This document shows, one piece after another, positions 44,501 to 55,694 of a stretch of DNA of 64,000 bases; positions within the stretch are counted from its first letter, which is position 1; every line of letters begins with the position of its first letter. A program made the position numbers and the translations under genes. This DNA is from Chondrilla cf. caribensis (Eukaryota > Porifera > Demospongiae > Chondrillida > Chondrillidae): NCBI GenBank assembly GCA_964020155.1, contig OZ026556.1, forward strand, positions 1,642,501 through 1,706,500. The letters are read 5' to 3'. The notes below the pieces were generated by a model that searched no databases, was not told the DNA's origin, and saw nothing but the letters and a program-made list of their open reading frames with translations.

Positions 44501-47500
44501 AAGGGTGTCAGATTATCAAGGTTTCACTGCATGTAGAAGATATTGTAATAAAAAAAGAGTGTTGGATTATCAAGAATCCAGACTCATCAGAGGTTAGACT
44601 ATATAATACAGCACATAAAGTGTTGGTAACTGGATAGAGGGTCTTTTACTAACACAACTTTTCAAGACAGCTTTACTACAATATGTACTACGGTATATTA
44701 TATGTTCATATGTACCTGTATAAGAAATCTCTGACATGCATATACACATGTATCTGCTTAGAATATTTCCAATTGGATGCATCACTGTGTAGTATTGTGT
44801 ACACATACATACTGTATGCAATATATACTTGCAGACATCCATTGTAAGGCTTCATGTCAGATGGGGGGGGGGGGGGGGGAATTGGTAATACATGAAACCA
44901 CTCCTATCCCGAACCTCTGAATTGAGGAACCTCCATATTAAGGACACCAATCTGTGTCCCAGTGTATTGATGTAGTGTATCAAGTACCTCTGAATTGAGG
45001 AACCTCTATATTAAGGACACCAATCTGTGTCCCAGTGTATTGATGTAGTGTATCAAGTACCTCTGAATTGAGGAACCTCCATATTAAGGGCACCAATCTG
45101 TGTCCCAGTGTATTAATGTAGTGTATCAAGAACCTCTGAATTGAGGAACCTCTATATTAAGGACACCGATCTGTGTCCCAGTGTATTGATGTAGTGTATC
45201 AAGTACCTCTGAATTGAGGAACCTCTATATTAAGGACACCAATCTGTGTCCCAGTGCAGTACTGTAGTGTATCAAGTACCTCTGAATTGAGAAAACCTCT
45301 GTAATAAGGATGTAAAATCAAGGTTCCAAGGCACATCTTTGCTGGAGGGTTCCATTGTACCTAATAATAATAGTACATTGCATCTAAGAATACATACAGT
45401 GTAGTGGTATATTCCATCAGAGAATACTATGTACTTTCATATTGCATCAGAGGATGTTTGGCATGGTTACCCATTGTTCAGGTGCAGGAACACTAATTGG
45501 TTGTCTGACATCACCGTACAGTGTAGGAACAGAGTGCGAGCGTGGTCGTGTACCTGTCCACATCACTAGCAGTGGAATTGTTTTACTGAACTGACCTGCC
45601 TGCACACATACAAGTGTGTGAAACCCCACTTTGTGTTGCGGCTTTCAATTTTCCACACAAGTGCGTACAGTTAAATCTCATTATGAAGAGTGCCTTGGTG
45701 GGAACACTGAACACAGCTTCACTATGTCGGAAACTCGCTATGATCATTTACAATGTGTAGTCAATGTTCAGTACAACTTTGATGAAGTTACAGTACATAC
45801 ATTTGTACATGTATTCATTAAAAAGGAGTTCATTATAAAATTTTCTTTAATCTTTTATTTCTTCATCAAGCAGCCCCGCTGTACTAGTTTATGGTGTACT
45901 AGCTCCAGCATAACACCAACAAAATTGAACAATGCTCATTTCAATTGATATTCCTGCATACCTTTTTATAACGTGACTTTCCCCCTTGTTGCTTTGTGTA
46001 GAGGGCGAACTACCTCCACCGTGAGATCCTGGAGGTCGCCAACCACTATCCCAACGTCCTTGTCACACCCTGGAGGCTGGCCACCATTTGGGGCGGAGCC
46101 TCTCTCCTTCAAATGTTGCTCCGAGTGATGTCTGATGTGGACAAAATGGCCGACTGGAGGTGGGACTACATCATCAACCTAAGTGCAGCTGACTACCCTT
46201 TGAAGTGCGTACGTATGTACACATGTGCCTATAAGTGTTTCCTCTACAGCATCTATGTACACACATAGTGCATACAATGTGGTTGATTGTGCATACAGAT
46301 AGATTGTCCAGTGTTTTAGGAATTGAACTGTATTCGCAGTATTCGTGTGAAGATTGTGTACTGTATATACACGTACAAATACATCTCCATGTAATATTCA
46401 GTGCATGGAGGTATACAATGCAGTTCTCATTAAAGTATGTACATGCACAGACCCAGAGAAAAGTTGTTTGAATTGGTAGGGTATTCATATTCTCAACTAT
46501 TCCTACGCTTCGTGGGACATCCTGTTATGTTCAGACTCACCCCACAGTGCCCTGCAGTCATCCAGTATAGTTACCTGCACATAGGCAAGGTTGAGTGTGT
46601 CACATTTTGGGCAATCAAGCTGTTAATTGGGGTGGAGTGGGGTGTAAAGTAACTTGGAATGGGCATCTTTAGACACAGTTAACATTGAGCCATGGACGAT
46701 TGCCTTCAGCTATTGAATAACCTACATATATATGGAGTAAACACCAACATGAACTCGTATCAATAGCTCAGTGTTAAGTGTGTTCAAGGCTATCAATTCC
46801 ATTTTTCACTCTGTAGTCCTCACAAAAATGTAAACATTACTACTGCTTAGAAAGGTCCATCCAGAGCCTAGGCACCCTAGTGGACCTGGTATATCACAGT
46901 TATCTTTGTACGTACACAGAGTGAAGTACAGGGTACGTGTGTGTTGTGTATAGAAATTTAGTTGTACTCTGTGTATCAGTGTTAGTAGCAAGCTATTTTT
47001 TTACCGGTGAGCTCCACTCAACCACAAATATTCTATACACAGAGTCCAGTTCAGTACAGGTGTGGGTTTAACCGCTGTATTGAGGTGTTTTAGTGTTATA
47101 AGTACTGTCAAGAGGTACATTGTATAGGGCAGTGTATACACTCATATACAGTATGTATGTATGTATGTGCTTTCATATATACCCCCTTATACAGTGGATC
47201 CTCTCTATTACAAACCTCTGAATTGCAGAAACATATATATATATAATAAGGACACCATTCTGTGTCCCTGTGTAGTACTGTAGTGTATTAAGTGACTTCT
47301 GAATTGAGAACACCTCTGTAATAAGAACTAAAATCAAGGTCCCAAAGTGTCCTTACTAGAGAGGTTCCATTGTACCAGTATGGACTATGCACTTTCTGTA
47401 CATGTACTGTACAAAGGATGTGAATATGTACATACTGTATCGTACATACAGTATATTTTATGTGCCCTGAACCTATATTATGGACTACACACATTCTGTT

Positions 47501-50500
47501 CTTATACATATGTGCAGTACTTGTTGTTATTGGCAGCTTTCTTCTTTTGGTCCCTTAGAACTGATGACGAATTGAGGGCATTTCTTTCAATGTATCGTGG
47601 GAAGAACTTTGTTAAGACCCACAGAAGAGACAACAAAAGGTTTGGCCTGGATTGTTCTATCCATACCCTGCTGTCAGAGACCATGCATACATTTGAATCA
47701 TTTGTGTGCTGCATGTGCTTCGCATCAATCATTTTGTCCTTGTTTCAATCAATTTGTGTTGTTTTTCAAAGCAGACTCGACCTTATAATTCAACCTTGAT
47801 AATGTGCGATATTGATTTGAATAGGGCAAATATTGTGTATATAGAAACTGTAAATTCACCCATCAGTTACTGAGAAGTAGCACAGCTAGTACATGTGTAG
47901 TGTACCTAGCAACTCATAAGAATTGTGTGTACAATGTACTAACATATGTAGCGTACAGTACCTAGTACCTATGTATGTACTACCTGTATGGTACAGTCAT
48001 ACAGTATGCACATACGTACATGCCTGTTACAGTGTGCAAGTGGAACTTCTCCATACAGTGTGAACCCATTGCTTGAGGAGCACATTAAAACCCTCAAAAG
48101 TTTTACGTAGTTGAAGCATTCCTTCCAGACATGTTGTCAGGCCACAGCTAGTGGATTACATATTCGAGACTCCCTCCCCAGTTGTCAAGGCCACAGCTAG
48201 TGGATTACATATTGGAGACTCCCTCCCCAGTTGTCAGGCCACAGCTAGTGGATTACATATTCGAGACTCCCTCCCCAGTTGTCAAGGCCACAGCTAGTGG
48301 ATTACATATTGGAGACTCCCTCCCCAGTTGTCAGGCCATAGCTAGTGGATTATATATTGGAGACTCCCTCCCCAGTTGTCAGGCCACAGCTAGTGGATTA
48401 CATATTGGAGACTCCCTCCCCAGTTGTCAGGCCACAGCTAGTGGATTACATATTCGAGACTCCCTCCCCAGTTGTCAGGCCACAGCTAGTGGATTACATA
48501 TTGGAGACTCCCTCCCCAGTTGTCAGGCCACAGCTAGCGGATTACATATTCGAGACTCCCTCCCCAGTTGTCAGGCCACAGCTAGCGGATTACATATTCG
48601 AGACTCCCTCCCCAGTTGTCAGGCCACAGCTAGTGGATTACATATTGGAGACTCCCTCCCCAGTTGTCAAGGCCACAGCTAGTGGATTACATATTCGAGA
48701 CTCCCTCCCTAGCTGTGTTTAGCCGCTGCTTGTAATCCTCCATGGTTCAATACCCACTTGTGACTGGCATTCAAGTTTATTCTATCTACTGTATACACTA
48801 GTACGGCTTTTTGGATGCTTACAAGTCTTCTTATCGCAATTGTGGTTGCTGTGTCTGCGAACTGCTAGACACACCTGTAGTGCTTGGTGTCCATGGTAAC
48901 TCAAATGGTGAAGTACGGTATGGGGTGTGTCTTCTCCAGTGTATTCCTGTCTAACGATTTTTTCCTCGATCTATGGTCTGACGGGGGCTGACTGTTCAAT
49001 TATGTGGGATGTTTTCACCAAATGTGCATGTGTACAATGGACCTCAATAATCCGACATCTCTACAATCCAGTGTACTTCCTTTGTAATCTGACTGCTTTC
49101 TGAGGCATAGTCATCATTACGGACCATACCATAAAACCTCCATATTCTAACACCCTTGGTAATCTGACAGGACATTCGTTGCTCATTTGGTGTTGGTTTA
49201 TCAGGGTTCTGCTGTACATGTGTGCCTTTTCACCCTAAATGAATTACATACCTGATTGCTTTCCCACGGTTCCCTGGGTCAATAGGTCATGTGTGGCCTT
49301 GGTATGATGTTCGTGGGACATGTCGGCTACATCGATGCATCCTACATACTGCTTATATGCTGTATTGTTGTGCAGAAGTGTATTGTTTGTACACGTACAT
49401 ACAGTATACGTATTGTGTATTAATTGTAGATTTATACAGAAGCAAGGTTTGGACCGAACGTTTGTGGAGTGTGACAACCACATGTGGCGCGTGGGGAGGA
49501 GACCTATTCCACCCGATGTTGTGATCGACGGGGGGAGCGATTGGATCATCCTTCACAGAGACTTTGTGCATTACCTGGTCAACAGCAAGGATCAATATCT
49601 CACAGCTTTGAAGAGATATTTTGAGTTTACATTACTCCCTGCTGAGGTATGTTTGTAAGTATGTACAGTGGAATAAGGACTAAAATCAAGGTCCCAAGGT
49701 GTCCTTAATAGAGAGGTTCCACTGTATCTGCATGTGTGACTGATGTGTGTGTGTGTGCGTGTTGTAGTGAGAGTAAATACACAGGTACCTCTGATATGTA
49801 GTAAATGATTAGTGTGTCTTTTGAGGTATTCACCAAGTTAGACTGTAATTCAAAAACCGATACATACAAGAGTATTACTTACATGTGACACAAGGAGTTT
49901 GAAGGAGTGGTAAGGATCGATAAATTGTGCTACGCTACCTTATTGGTGGCCATGGTGAAATATACATGTATTGGCATGTACTAATTAAATCACTAAGTGG
50001 ATTAATTACTGGGTGGGTAAGTCATGAACCTAGGTTTATGACAAGCCAGTCGTAATTGGCTTTGAACATTCCTTTCGGAGACCTTCAAAGAATAGTATTC
50101 AATGGAAAATTGTTATGGGAGACAGAGGTTTTGTTGGCTCTTTGTCACGATTCCAGTTCCTTGTCACAATATCTGTTCTTTGTCACGATTCCAGTTCCTT
50201 GTCACAATATCTGTTCTTTGTCACGATTCCAGTTTCTTGTCACAATATCTGTTCTTCAGCACAATTTCAGTTGCTTACCACAATATCTGTGCTTTGGCAC
50301 AATTTTAGTTCCTTGTCACAATATCTGTCACGATGCTGGCTCTATCTACGTATATATGTATTACTTTGTGGCTTTATGCATACATGCCTATGTGTATGTA
50401 CTGTAGTTTGTACTTTCTGCAGTCTTTCTTCCACACTGTGCTGAGGAATGGGAACTTCTGTACTACCATGATCACCAGTAATCTCCATGTGCTCAATTGG

Positions 50501-53500
50501 AAACGCGAGATTGGCTGCAGTTGTCAGTACAAGCAGATAGTGGATTGGTGCGGCTGTTCACCAAACGATTTTCTTCCAAGTGACGCTAACTGGTTAATGG
50601 TGCGTGTTTCTGCTTATAGTAGTGGTAATGGAGGCTCGTTCAATGTGGGCGAGCCTTAAGTTGTTTAGGCTGCCACAGACTGTGTATGCTAGGTACCCAC
50701 AATCCTATGTCTGTGGGTGTATATCTGTACATTTGCTTCCAACAAATAATGCCCTTTGATACCAGCCCCATCTCATTCAGTTCAAAGAGAACAGGTGGAT
50801 GGCTTATGGCTGTCCTACTAAGTAACCATCTTCCTGAGGTATATTCTATTTATAGCAAGAAATGAATCAGCCAATCCAATTGTTACCCTTGTTGACACCA
50901 ACTGTGTTGACACTACCATTGTTTGTACAGGTCACCTTGTTGACACTGCCTTTGTTTGTTCACATCACCTTGTTGATGAATTCACCTTTGTTGGCCCCAC
51001 CTTCCTCTGACTTCAACTTTGTTCATGTCAACTGTGCTGACCCTACCTTTCACAAAAACTGACTTTGTGGACACCACTATGTTCCTAATCAACTGTCTAT
51101 CTTACCTCCTGTGTGTCTGTACTTTTCTCTTACCTCCTGTGTGTCTGTTCCTTTCTCTTACCTCCTGTGTGTCTGTTCCTTTCTCTTACCTCCTGTGTGT
51201 CTGTACCTTTCTCTTACCTCCTGTGTGTCTGTTCCTTTCTTTTACCTCCTGTGTGTCTGTTCCTTTCTCTTACCTCCTGTGTGTCTGTTCCTTTCTCTTA
51301 CCTCCTGTGTGTCTGTTCCTTTCTTTTACCTCCTGTGTGTCTGTTCCTTTCTCTTACCTCCTGTGTGTCTGTACCTTTCTCTTACCTCCTGTGTGTCTGT
51401 TCCTTTCTTTTACCTCCTGTGTGTCTGTTCCTTTCTCTTACCTCCTGTGTGTCTGTTCCTTTCTCTTACCTCCTGTGTGTCTGTTCCTTTCTCTTCCCTC
51501 CTGTGTGTCTGTTCCTTTCTTTTACCTCCTGTGTGTCTGTACCTTTCTCTTACCTCCTGTGTGTCTGTTCCTTTCTCTTACCTCCTGTGTGTCTGTTCCT
51601 TTCTCTTAACTCCTGTGTGTCTGTTCCTTTCTCTTACCTCCTGTGTGTCTGTTGACTGTTACTCTAACTGACTCCATTTGTCTTGTTCTGCTCATCCCAG
51701 AAAATGAAAAGTGACTATTTTGCTCGCAAATTTGAACCTGTTGTCAGTCACGAGGTGGTGCTGCGAGTGGATGCTCGCTTGTATGGGGACTACCCTCCAG
51801 GCACACCCGGCCTTCACACCTACTGGGAGAGCGTGTACCACTCGGAGGATCGTCCCTCCTTACCGGGTGACTCCGCCTACTCTTTATACATGTCATTCAT
51901 GAGGATTTTTATGGCTTACATTGACAAGTATGTGTGTGTGTGTGTGTGTGTGCGGGCGTGCGGGCGTGCGTGCGTGCGGGCGTGCGTGTCCACTACAGCC
52001 CTACCAAAGATATATTAGCTCGTACAGGTGTATATTATATTTTACATTTGTGTTTCAGAATTTAGCTCTTGATTGAAGCTATGTCTTGACCAAATTTATC
52101 ATCATGCCCCCTCTGTCATAAGTTATATGAAAAGGTGTTTGGCATTTCCTCCTATTCTCTCCCATACATTGAAAATATTAGGCATATCCAAATGTAGCTA
52201 GGGTTACGGTACAGTGCATGGAAAAGGTAGCAATAATAATGTTTGTCGGTTAATGGTTTTCGGAGAATTGCTTCAGTTATTAGCAGTTATGCGTTGACAG
52301 TTAACCGCTAAACACTAACGGATAAGTGATAACCGCGGGCCTGTAATGAAACACATGATAATGTAGTATTAATTATCATGCAACACTCACTCACTCTAAG
52401 CCATCCAAGAGTCTTTCACCTGTATGATTGTAGTTCAGGAGATTCTGAAACCTCGCACGTTCAATTCTTACACTAGCTGAGAGACTGTGGTTTCATTGTT
52501 GGCTTCTATTTGCTCTTCAATTACTCCGAGCATTTCAGGAGTCAGTTTGAGATGCCCTCCGCTTCCAGACAGATGAGAGATAGTTGCGTTTCTCTTGTAG
52601 TTCGCAGTTGTAGCCCACACTGTCTTTTTGGGGATTTTATAACCTTCTTCGGCCATAAGTTTGGAAAGGTCTCCATAGGACACTCTTCTCTCATAGTACA
52701 ACTGTATGATGCGCTGTTTGCAGTAGGTTGATAAAACCATTCTCTACACTGAACACGATTGATTTTTTCCAAATCACACATACAGATGTACTAATTAAAT
52801 ATCAATCAGGTATTAAATACGCACGTAATACCTGTCGGTAACAGTTAATGGTTATCCGTCAATAGTTAGTGGTTAACAGTTATTGGAACTCTTTTCTCTA
52901 CTGTTAAACGACAACAAATGTTGTCGTTTTCAGTTAACGTTACCTTTTCCGTGCACAGTACCGTACAGGTCATGTATGGAGATGGACTTTTTTATTATTT
53001 TCTATCAAATTGTACACTTTGTGTAAGAATAAATAACACTTTTAACATCATATAACTAGATAGGTCACAATGGTGTAGCACACGGGTGATGCGATTTCTA
53101 GGCTCCAGGTGTGTGGTTTGGACTCCCGCATGGGCTTGTACTTGAAAAAAGTGTAAAAGAAATTAGAGCTCCCTTCCTGGTGGTCAGTTGCATTGCTCTC
53201 TACAAAGAACCGTAGGGGGAGGGGTCTTTGGGACTCGCGACTGGTCTCCCAGCTACAATAGTGTCTTCTGCATTTGCAGAATGATCAAGTACACATTATC
53301 TGTGGAGAGTCCCTGTAAACGTGTCCATGGGTGTGTTTGACACTGAGTGGGTGACCTTTTTAACTTTTTTTTCAAACTGTACACTATGTTCCAGTATAAG
53401 TACTGTATCTATGTACATATGTATGTATAGACACACATACGTATGTATGTACATATCCCTGTACAGGTATGTACGTGTATACAGTGATTCAGCACTGATT

Positions 53501-55694
53501 ATTAGGTCTGTATTAAATTCTGATCTGAATGGTCATTTTGATTTAAAATATATAGAATTTCGACTCAAGTTGTACATACTTATGTACATATGCATGTAAG
53601 ACACACATGCTTATGTACATATGTATAACAGAACATGTACACACCCATACATACTGACATAATACAGTGTTTCCTCCAGAAAAAAAAATGAAGGGGGGAG
53701 GAGGGGGAAGGGGTCACTATAAATGTTTTGATATATAATTATCAATATTGCTTTAACACTTAACACAATAATATTATAAATCTTTATTCTAACAAAAAAA
53801 TTGTTGTCACAGAACAGAGAATAAGGGGGGGCGCCCTGGTACCCCCCTTTGGGGGAAACCCTGATAATACTTGCACACACACACTACTGTGTGCAGTACT
53901 GTACTTACGCATGTACTGCCAATCTCCCTTCTCTCCAGAGCTGTGACTGTGAAGTGTGACATTCACGTACCTACCTCTCCAGTCATACATGAGGTCTCTG
54001 CTCTCTTCATGAACGATGAGTTCATGGGGTATATTGTGACCATACAGGATGAAGTAGGTGCCCAGCGCGTAGGTCCTCTGTACCAGATATACATGAAGCG
54101 TCATTCCCACCTTGTTGATCACGAGGAGGAACTAGAAGGGGACACAGCTAAGAGACTAGTCAATATTAAGGTTGGTGTTGATTTGTTTGAGTGTGGTGTG
54201 TGGTACCTCTCTACTGATACAAGTGTGGTGTGTGGTACCTCTCTACTAATACAAGTGTGGTGTGTGGTACCTCTCTACTGATACAAGTGTGGTGTGTGGT
54301 ACCTCTCTACTGATACAAGGGTGGTGTGTGGTACCTCTCTACTGATACAAGTGTGGTGTGTGGTACCTCTCTACTGATACAAGTGTGGTGTGTGGTACCT
54401 CTCTACTGATACAAGTGTGGTGTGTGGTACTTCTCTACTGATACAAGTGTGGTGTATGGTACTTCTCTACTGATACAAGTGTGGTGTATGGTACCTCTCT
54501 ACTGATACTAGCGTGGTGTGTGGTACCTCTCTACTGATACAAGTGTGGTGTGTGGTACCTCTCTACTGATACAAGTGTGGTGTGTGGTACTTCTCTACTG
54601 ATACAAGTGTGGTGTGTGGTACCTCTCTACTGATACAAGTGTGGTGTGTGGTACCTCTCTACTGATACAAGTGTGGTGTGTGGTACCTCTCTACTGATAC
54701 AAGTGTGGTGTGTGGTACTTCTCTACTGATACAAGTGTGGTGTGTGGTGCCTCTGTACGGATACGAGGGTGGTGTGTGGTGCCTCTCTACTGATGTGGGT
54801 ATGGTGAACAGTGTCTCTACTGTTATATGTACTGTACACATACACAAAACGTAATGTGTAGAGAGGTGAATCAGTTTCCAAACTGCCTACATTTACAAAC
54901 TGTATAGTTGTTAGTACTACATCAGGAGACTGAGTTGAATGCTATGTATATGAACTCATTTACTGTGTATGATCTGTTCATGTCTATTTTCTTTACTAGC
55001 TACCCTCTTCTGTCTTCTTAAATACCATTGAATTTCTTTTCGTTTTCAGGTTGGAACAAATTGGGACATGAAAGAGAGAATTTTTCGTGATTTTGGTGGA
55101 GTTGTGGGCCCACACAATGATGCTGTGGTGGGGATGTTATGGAGGAAGGGTCCTCCTTTTGAATTCACTGTTGAGTGGACAGATCCAACTGGTTGGAAAC
55201 GAGAGAGCAAAGTAAGAGTAAAGGCAGACACAACAGCATTCACTGATAAAATCAGTACACCCAAACCCCTAAAACCAGGAATATGGAAAGTCCAGGTGCT
55301 AATGGGGAAGTCAACAGTGTACGTCTTAATGGAGACCAAGTTTCTTGTGATTCCTCTAACTCATTATCCAGACAAGTCTGTTCTTGCACAGCCGTGGAAA
55401 ACAAATGGCAGGTTTGCACCGTCAGCGGTAGCAGAAAATGGTGTCTCCGAAGAAGAATTAGCAGACTGGAAGAAGAATGTTCAATCAAAAGGAAGGGAGC
55501 TTGATTCTTACGTAGATTCATTAGTTGGACAGTTTTGGCATAGGACAGGCGTGTGCATGCAGAGTGGTGAGACCACCAGGTCCTCTTGCCCACAGTCTCT
55601 AGTCTCGGATTGCCAAAACACTCCCTGGAGTTCATTCTCTCCGGATCCAAAGTCAGAACTGGTCCCTCTCAAAGACAACGGACGCATACGATAG
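38550..55694 (+). CDS. XYLT: peptide O-xylosyltransferase (proteoglycan glycosaminoglycan initiation)
   Basis: Nine exons, 873 residues: 38550-38729, 38856-39515, 46002-46204, 47559-47639, 49430-49646, 50423-50599, 51701-51927, 53939-54170, 55050-55694 (stop TAG). The enzyme moves xylose from UDP-xylose to Ser of proteoglycan cores in the ER/Golgi. Residues ~13-34 form one signal-anchor helix ([17 protein letters not shown]), giving a type II membrane protein. A Ser/Glu-rich stem follows. The GT14-type catalytic domain starts about residue 250: [86 protein letters not shown]. The xylosyltransferase C-terminal domain follows ([17 protein letters not shown]) and the protein ends [12 protein letters not shown]...NGRIR, as in vertebrates. 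Length lies between human XYLT2 and XYLT1, as I recall them. Start at 38550; a second ATG at 38562 is equally possible. The DWD motif of vertebrate enzymes reads NWD here. Confidence 0.95.
41199..41405. repeat. 23-bp minisatellite, about nine copies
   Basis: The unit is CCTCCCCCGTGTAGCACATGTGT with small length variants. The minus-strand Gly/Thr-rich frames are artefacts. Confidence 0.95.
41983..42160. mobile_element. CAGTGGAACC-type MITE (degraded left end)
   Basis: The left end GGGGAACCTCTTTATAAAGG is inverted at the right (CCTTTATTAGAGGTCCCACTG), with TA next to each end. It belongs to the same family as 58312-58511. Confidence 0.65.
42436..43180. repeat. 26-bp minisatellite, about 28 copies
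   Basis: The unit is GACTTGTACTGGGCTGGCAT plus GGTATC, with GGTACC, GGTATA and GGCGGGCAT variants. All frames stay open, giving false 100-260 residue proteins on both strands. Confidence 0.97.
43291..43748. repeat. 458-bp duplicated block, copy 1
   Basis: Nearly identical to 46512-46969 in direct orientation (both start GTGGGACATCCTGTTATGTT and end AGAAATTTAGTTGTACTC). The function is unknown. It lies in xylosyltransferase intron 2. Confidence 0.93.
44863..44879. repeat. G homopolymer, about 17 bases
   Basis: A run of G within intron 2; a likely site of assembly uncertainty. Confidence 0.9.
44900..45355. repeat. 73-bp tandem repeat derived from a MITE end
   Basis: ACCTCTGAATTGAGGAACCT recurs every 73 bp (about 44913, 44986, 45059, 45132, 45205, 45278). 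Each unit also has GGACACCAATCTGTGTCCCA and GTAGTGTATCAAG. The flank ends with GAGGGTTCCATTGTA, the right end of the CAGTGGAACC MITE family, so an internal part of such an element was amplified in tandem. Confidence 0.9.
46512..46969. repeat. 458-bp duplicated block, copy 2
   Basis: Direct copy of 43291-43748 with only a handful of substitutions. It lies in xylosyltransferase intron 3 (after the exon ending 46204), about 3.2 kb from copy 1. Confidence 0.93.
47193..47375. mobile_element. CAGTGGAACC-family MITE copy
   Basis: The left end ACAGTGGATCCTCTCTATTA, internal GGACACCATTCTGTGTCCCT and right end AGAGAGGTTCCATTGTA match the family seen at 44900-45355 and 59660-60030. Confidence 0.7.
48136..48715. 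repeat. 48-bp minisatellite, about 12 copies
   Basis: The unit is GTCAGGCCACAGCTAGTGGA plus TTACATATTCGAGACTCCCT plus CCCCAGTT. Copies alternate irregularly between TATTCGAG and TATTGGAG. It lies in a xylosyltransferase intron. Confidence 0.96.
49668..49725. mobile_element. CAGTGGAACC-family MITE fragment
   Basis: TACAGTGGAATAAGGACTAA leads to TTAATAGAGAGGTTCCACTG, i.e. both ends with most of the interior missing. Confidence 0.6.
50140..50333. repeat. alternating 19+19-bp minisatellite
   Basis: TTGTCACGATTCCAGTTCC alternates with TTGTCACAATATCTGTTCT about five times, so the true period is 38 bp. It ends about 90 bp before the exon at 50423. Confidence 0.92.
51100..51655. repeat. 28-bp pyrimidine-rich minisatellite, about 20 copies
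   Basis: The unit is CCTTTCTCTTACCTCCTGTG plus TGTCTGTT. The array ends about 45 bp before the acceptor at 51700, so it forms an extended pyrimidine-rich approach to that 3' splice site. False open frames cover all three + frames. Confidence 0.97.
52106..52210. repeat. diverged fragment of the 188-bp satellite
   Basis: The order CCCCCTCTGTCATAAGTTAT, TCTCCCATACATTGAAAATA, AATGTAGCTAGGGTTACGG matches the second half and start of the 7501-8938 unit. It ends precisely where the Tc1-like element begins. Confidence 0.85.
52212..52958. mobile_element. 747-bp Tc1/mariner-like element with TA target site
   Basis: The left end CAGTGCATGGAAAAGGTAGC is inverted at the right (GTTACCTTTTCCGTGCACAG; about three mismatches), with TA on both sides (52210-52211, 52959-52960). 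Subterminal CGGTTAATGG/AACAGTTAATGG motifs recur. It carries a truncated transposase frame on the minus strand. It is inserted in the xylosyltransferase intron between 51927 and 53939. Confidence 0.88.
52468..52740 (-). pseudogene. truncated Tc1-like transposase (N-terminal DNA-binding part)
   Basis: A 90-residue open frame. It begins [20 protein letters not shown] and contains a paired-type helix-turn-helix ([20 protein letters not shown]). It continues with [20 protein letters not shown], matching the GSGRPRKLTPE...I junction of Tc1-family transposases. The DDE catalytic domain is absent; the frame stops shortly after TTVSQLV, where the second HTH would be. It is therefore an internally deleted copy that cannot transpose by itself. 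Confidence 0.8.
53054..53170 (+). mobile_element. possible tRNA-derived SINE
   Basis: The A-box-like TGGTGTAGCAC and, about 50 bp later, the B-box-like GGTTTGGACTCC are spaced as in tRNA genes. The acceptor stem does not pair, and an A-rich stretch follows. A similar B-box-like GGTTCAATACC occurs at about 48743. The evidence is promoter-like spacing only. Confidence 0.35.
54193..54790. repeat. 32-bp minisatellite, about 18 copies
   Basis: The unit is GTGGTGTGTGGTACCTCTCT plus ACTGATACAAGT. It begins about 22 bp after the exon end at 54170. The last units diverge. Confidence 0.96.

Larger units (their letters stand above)
39516..46001 (+). other. 6.5-kb repeat-filled second intron of the xylosyltransferase gene
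   Basis: Bounded by donor CAG|GTCAGTG and acceptor TTTGTGTAG|AGGGCG. It holds minisatellites, MITE remnants and duplicated blocks listed separately. At 39866-40123 there are two copies of a block starting AAGTGCAGTCAACTGGAGGC. No coding exon was recognised; short frames at 40031-40268 are not convincing on either strand. Confidence 0.8.

Noticed and set aside
45631..45948. 105-codon frame just before xylosyltransferase exon 3
   Set aside because: No similarity to xylosyltransferase or other families, and the splice from exon 2 to 46002 already gives continuous conserved protein.
48182..48722. 125-166 codon frames
   Set aside because: Translations of the 48-bp (multiple of three) minisatellite, so frames stay open by arithmetic.
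51019..51671. Three overlapping 180-196 codon Cys/Val/Ser/Phe-rich frames that look like membrane proteins
   Set aside because: Pure 28-bp minisatellite in an intron; hydrophobicity comes from the CT-rich unit.
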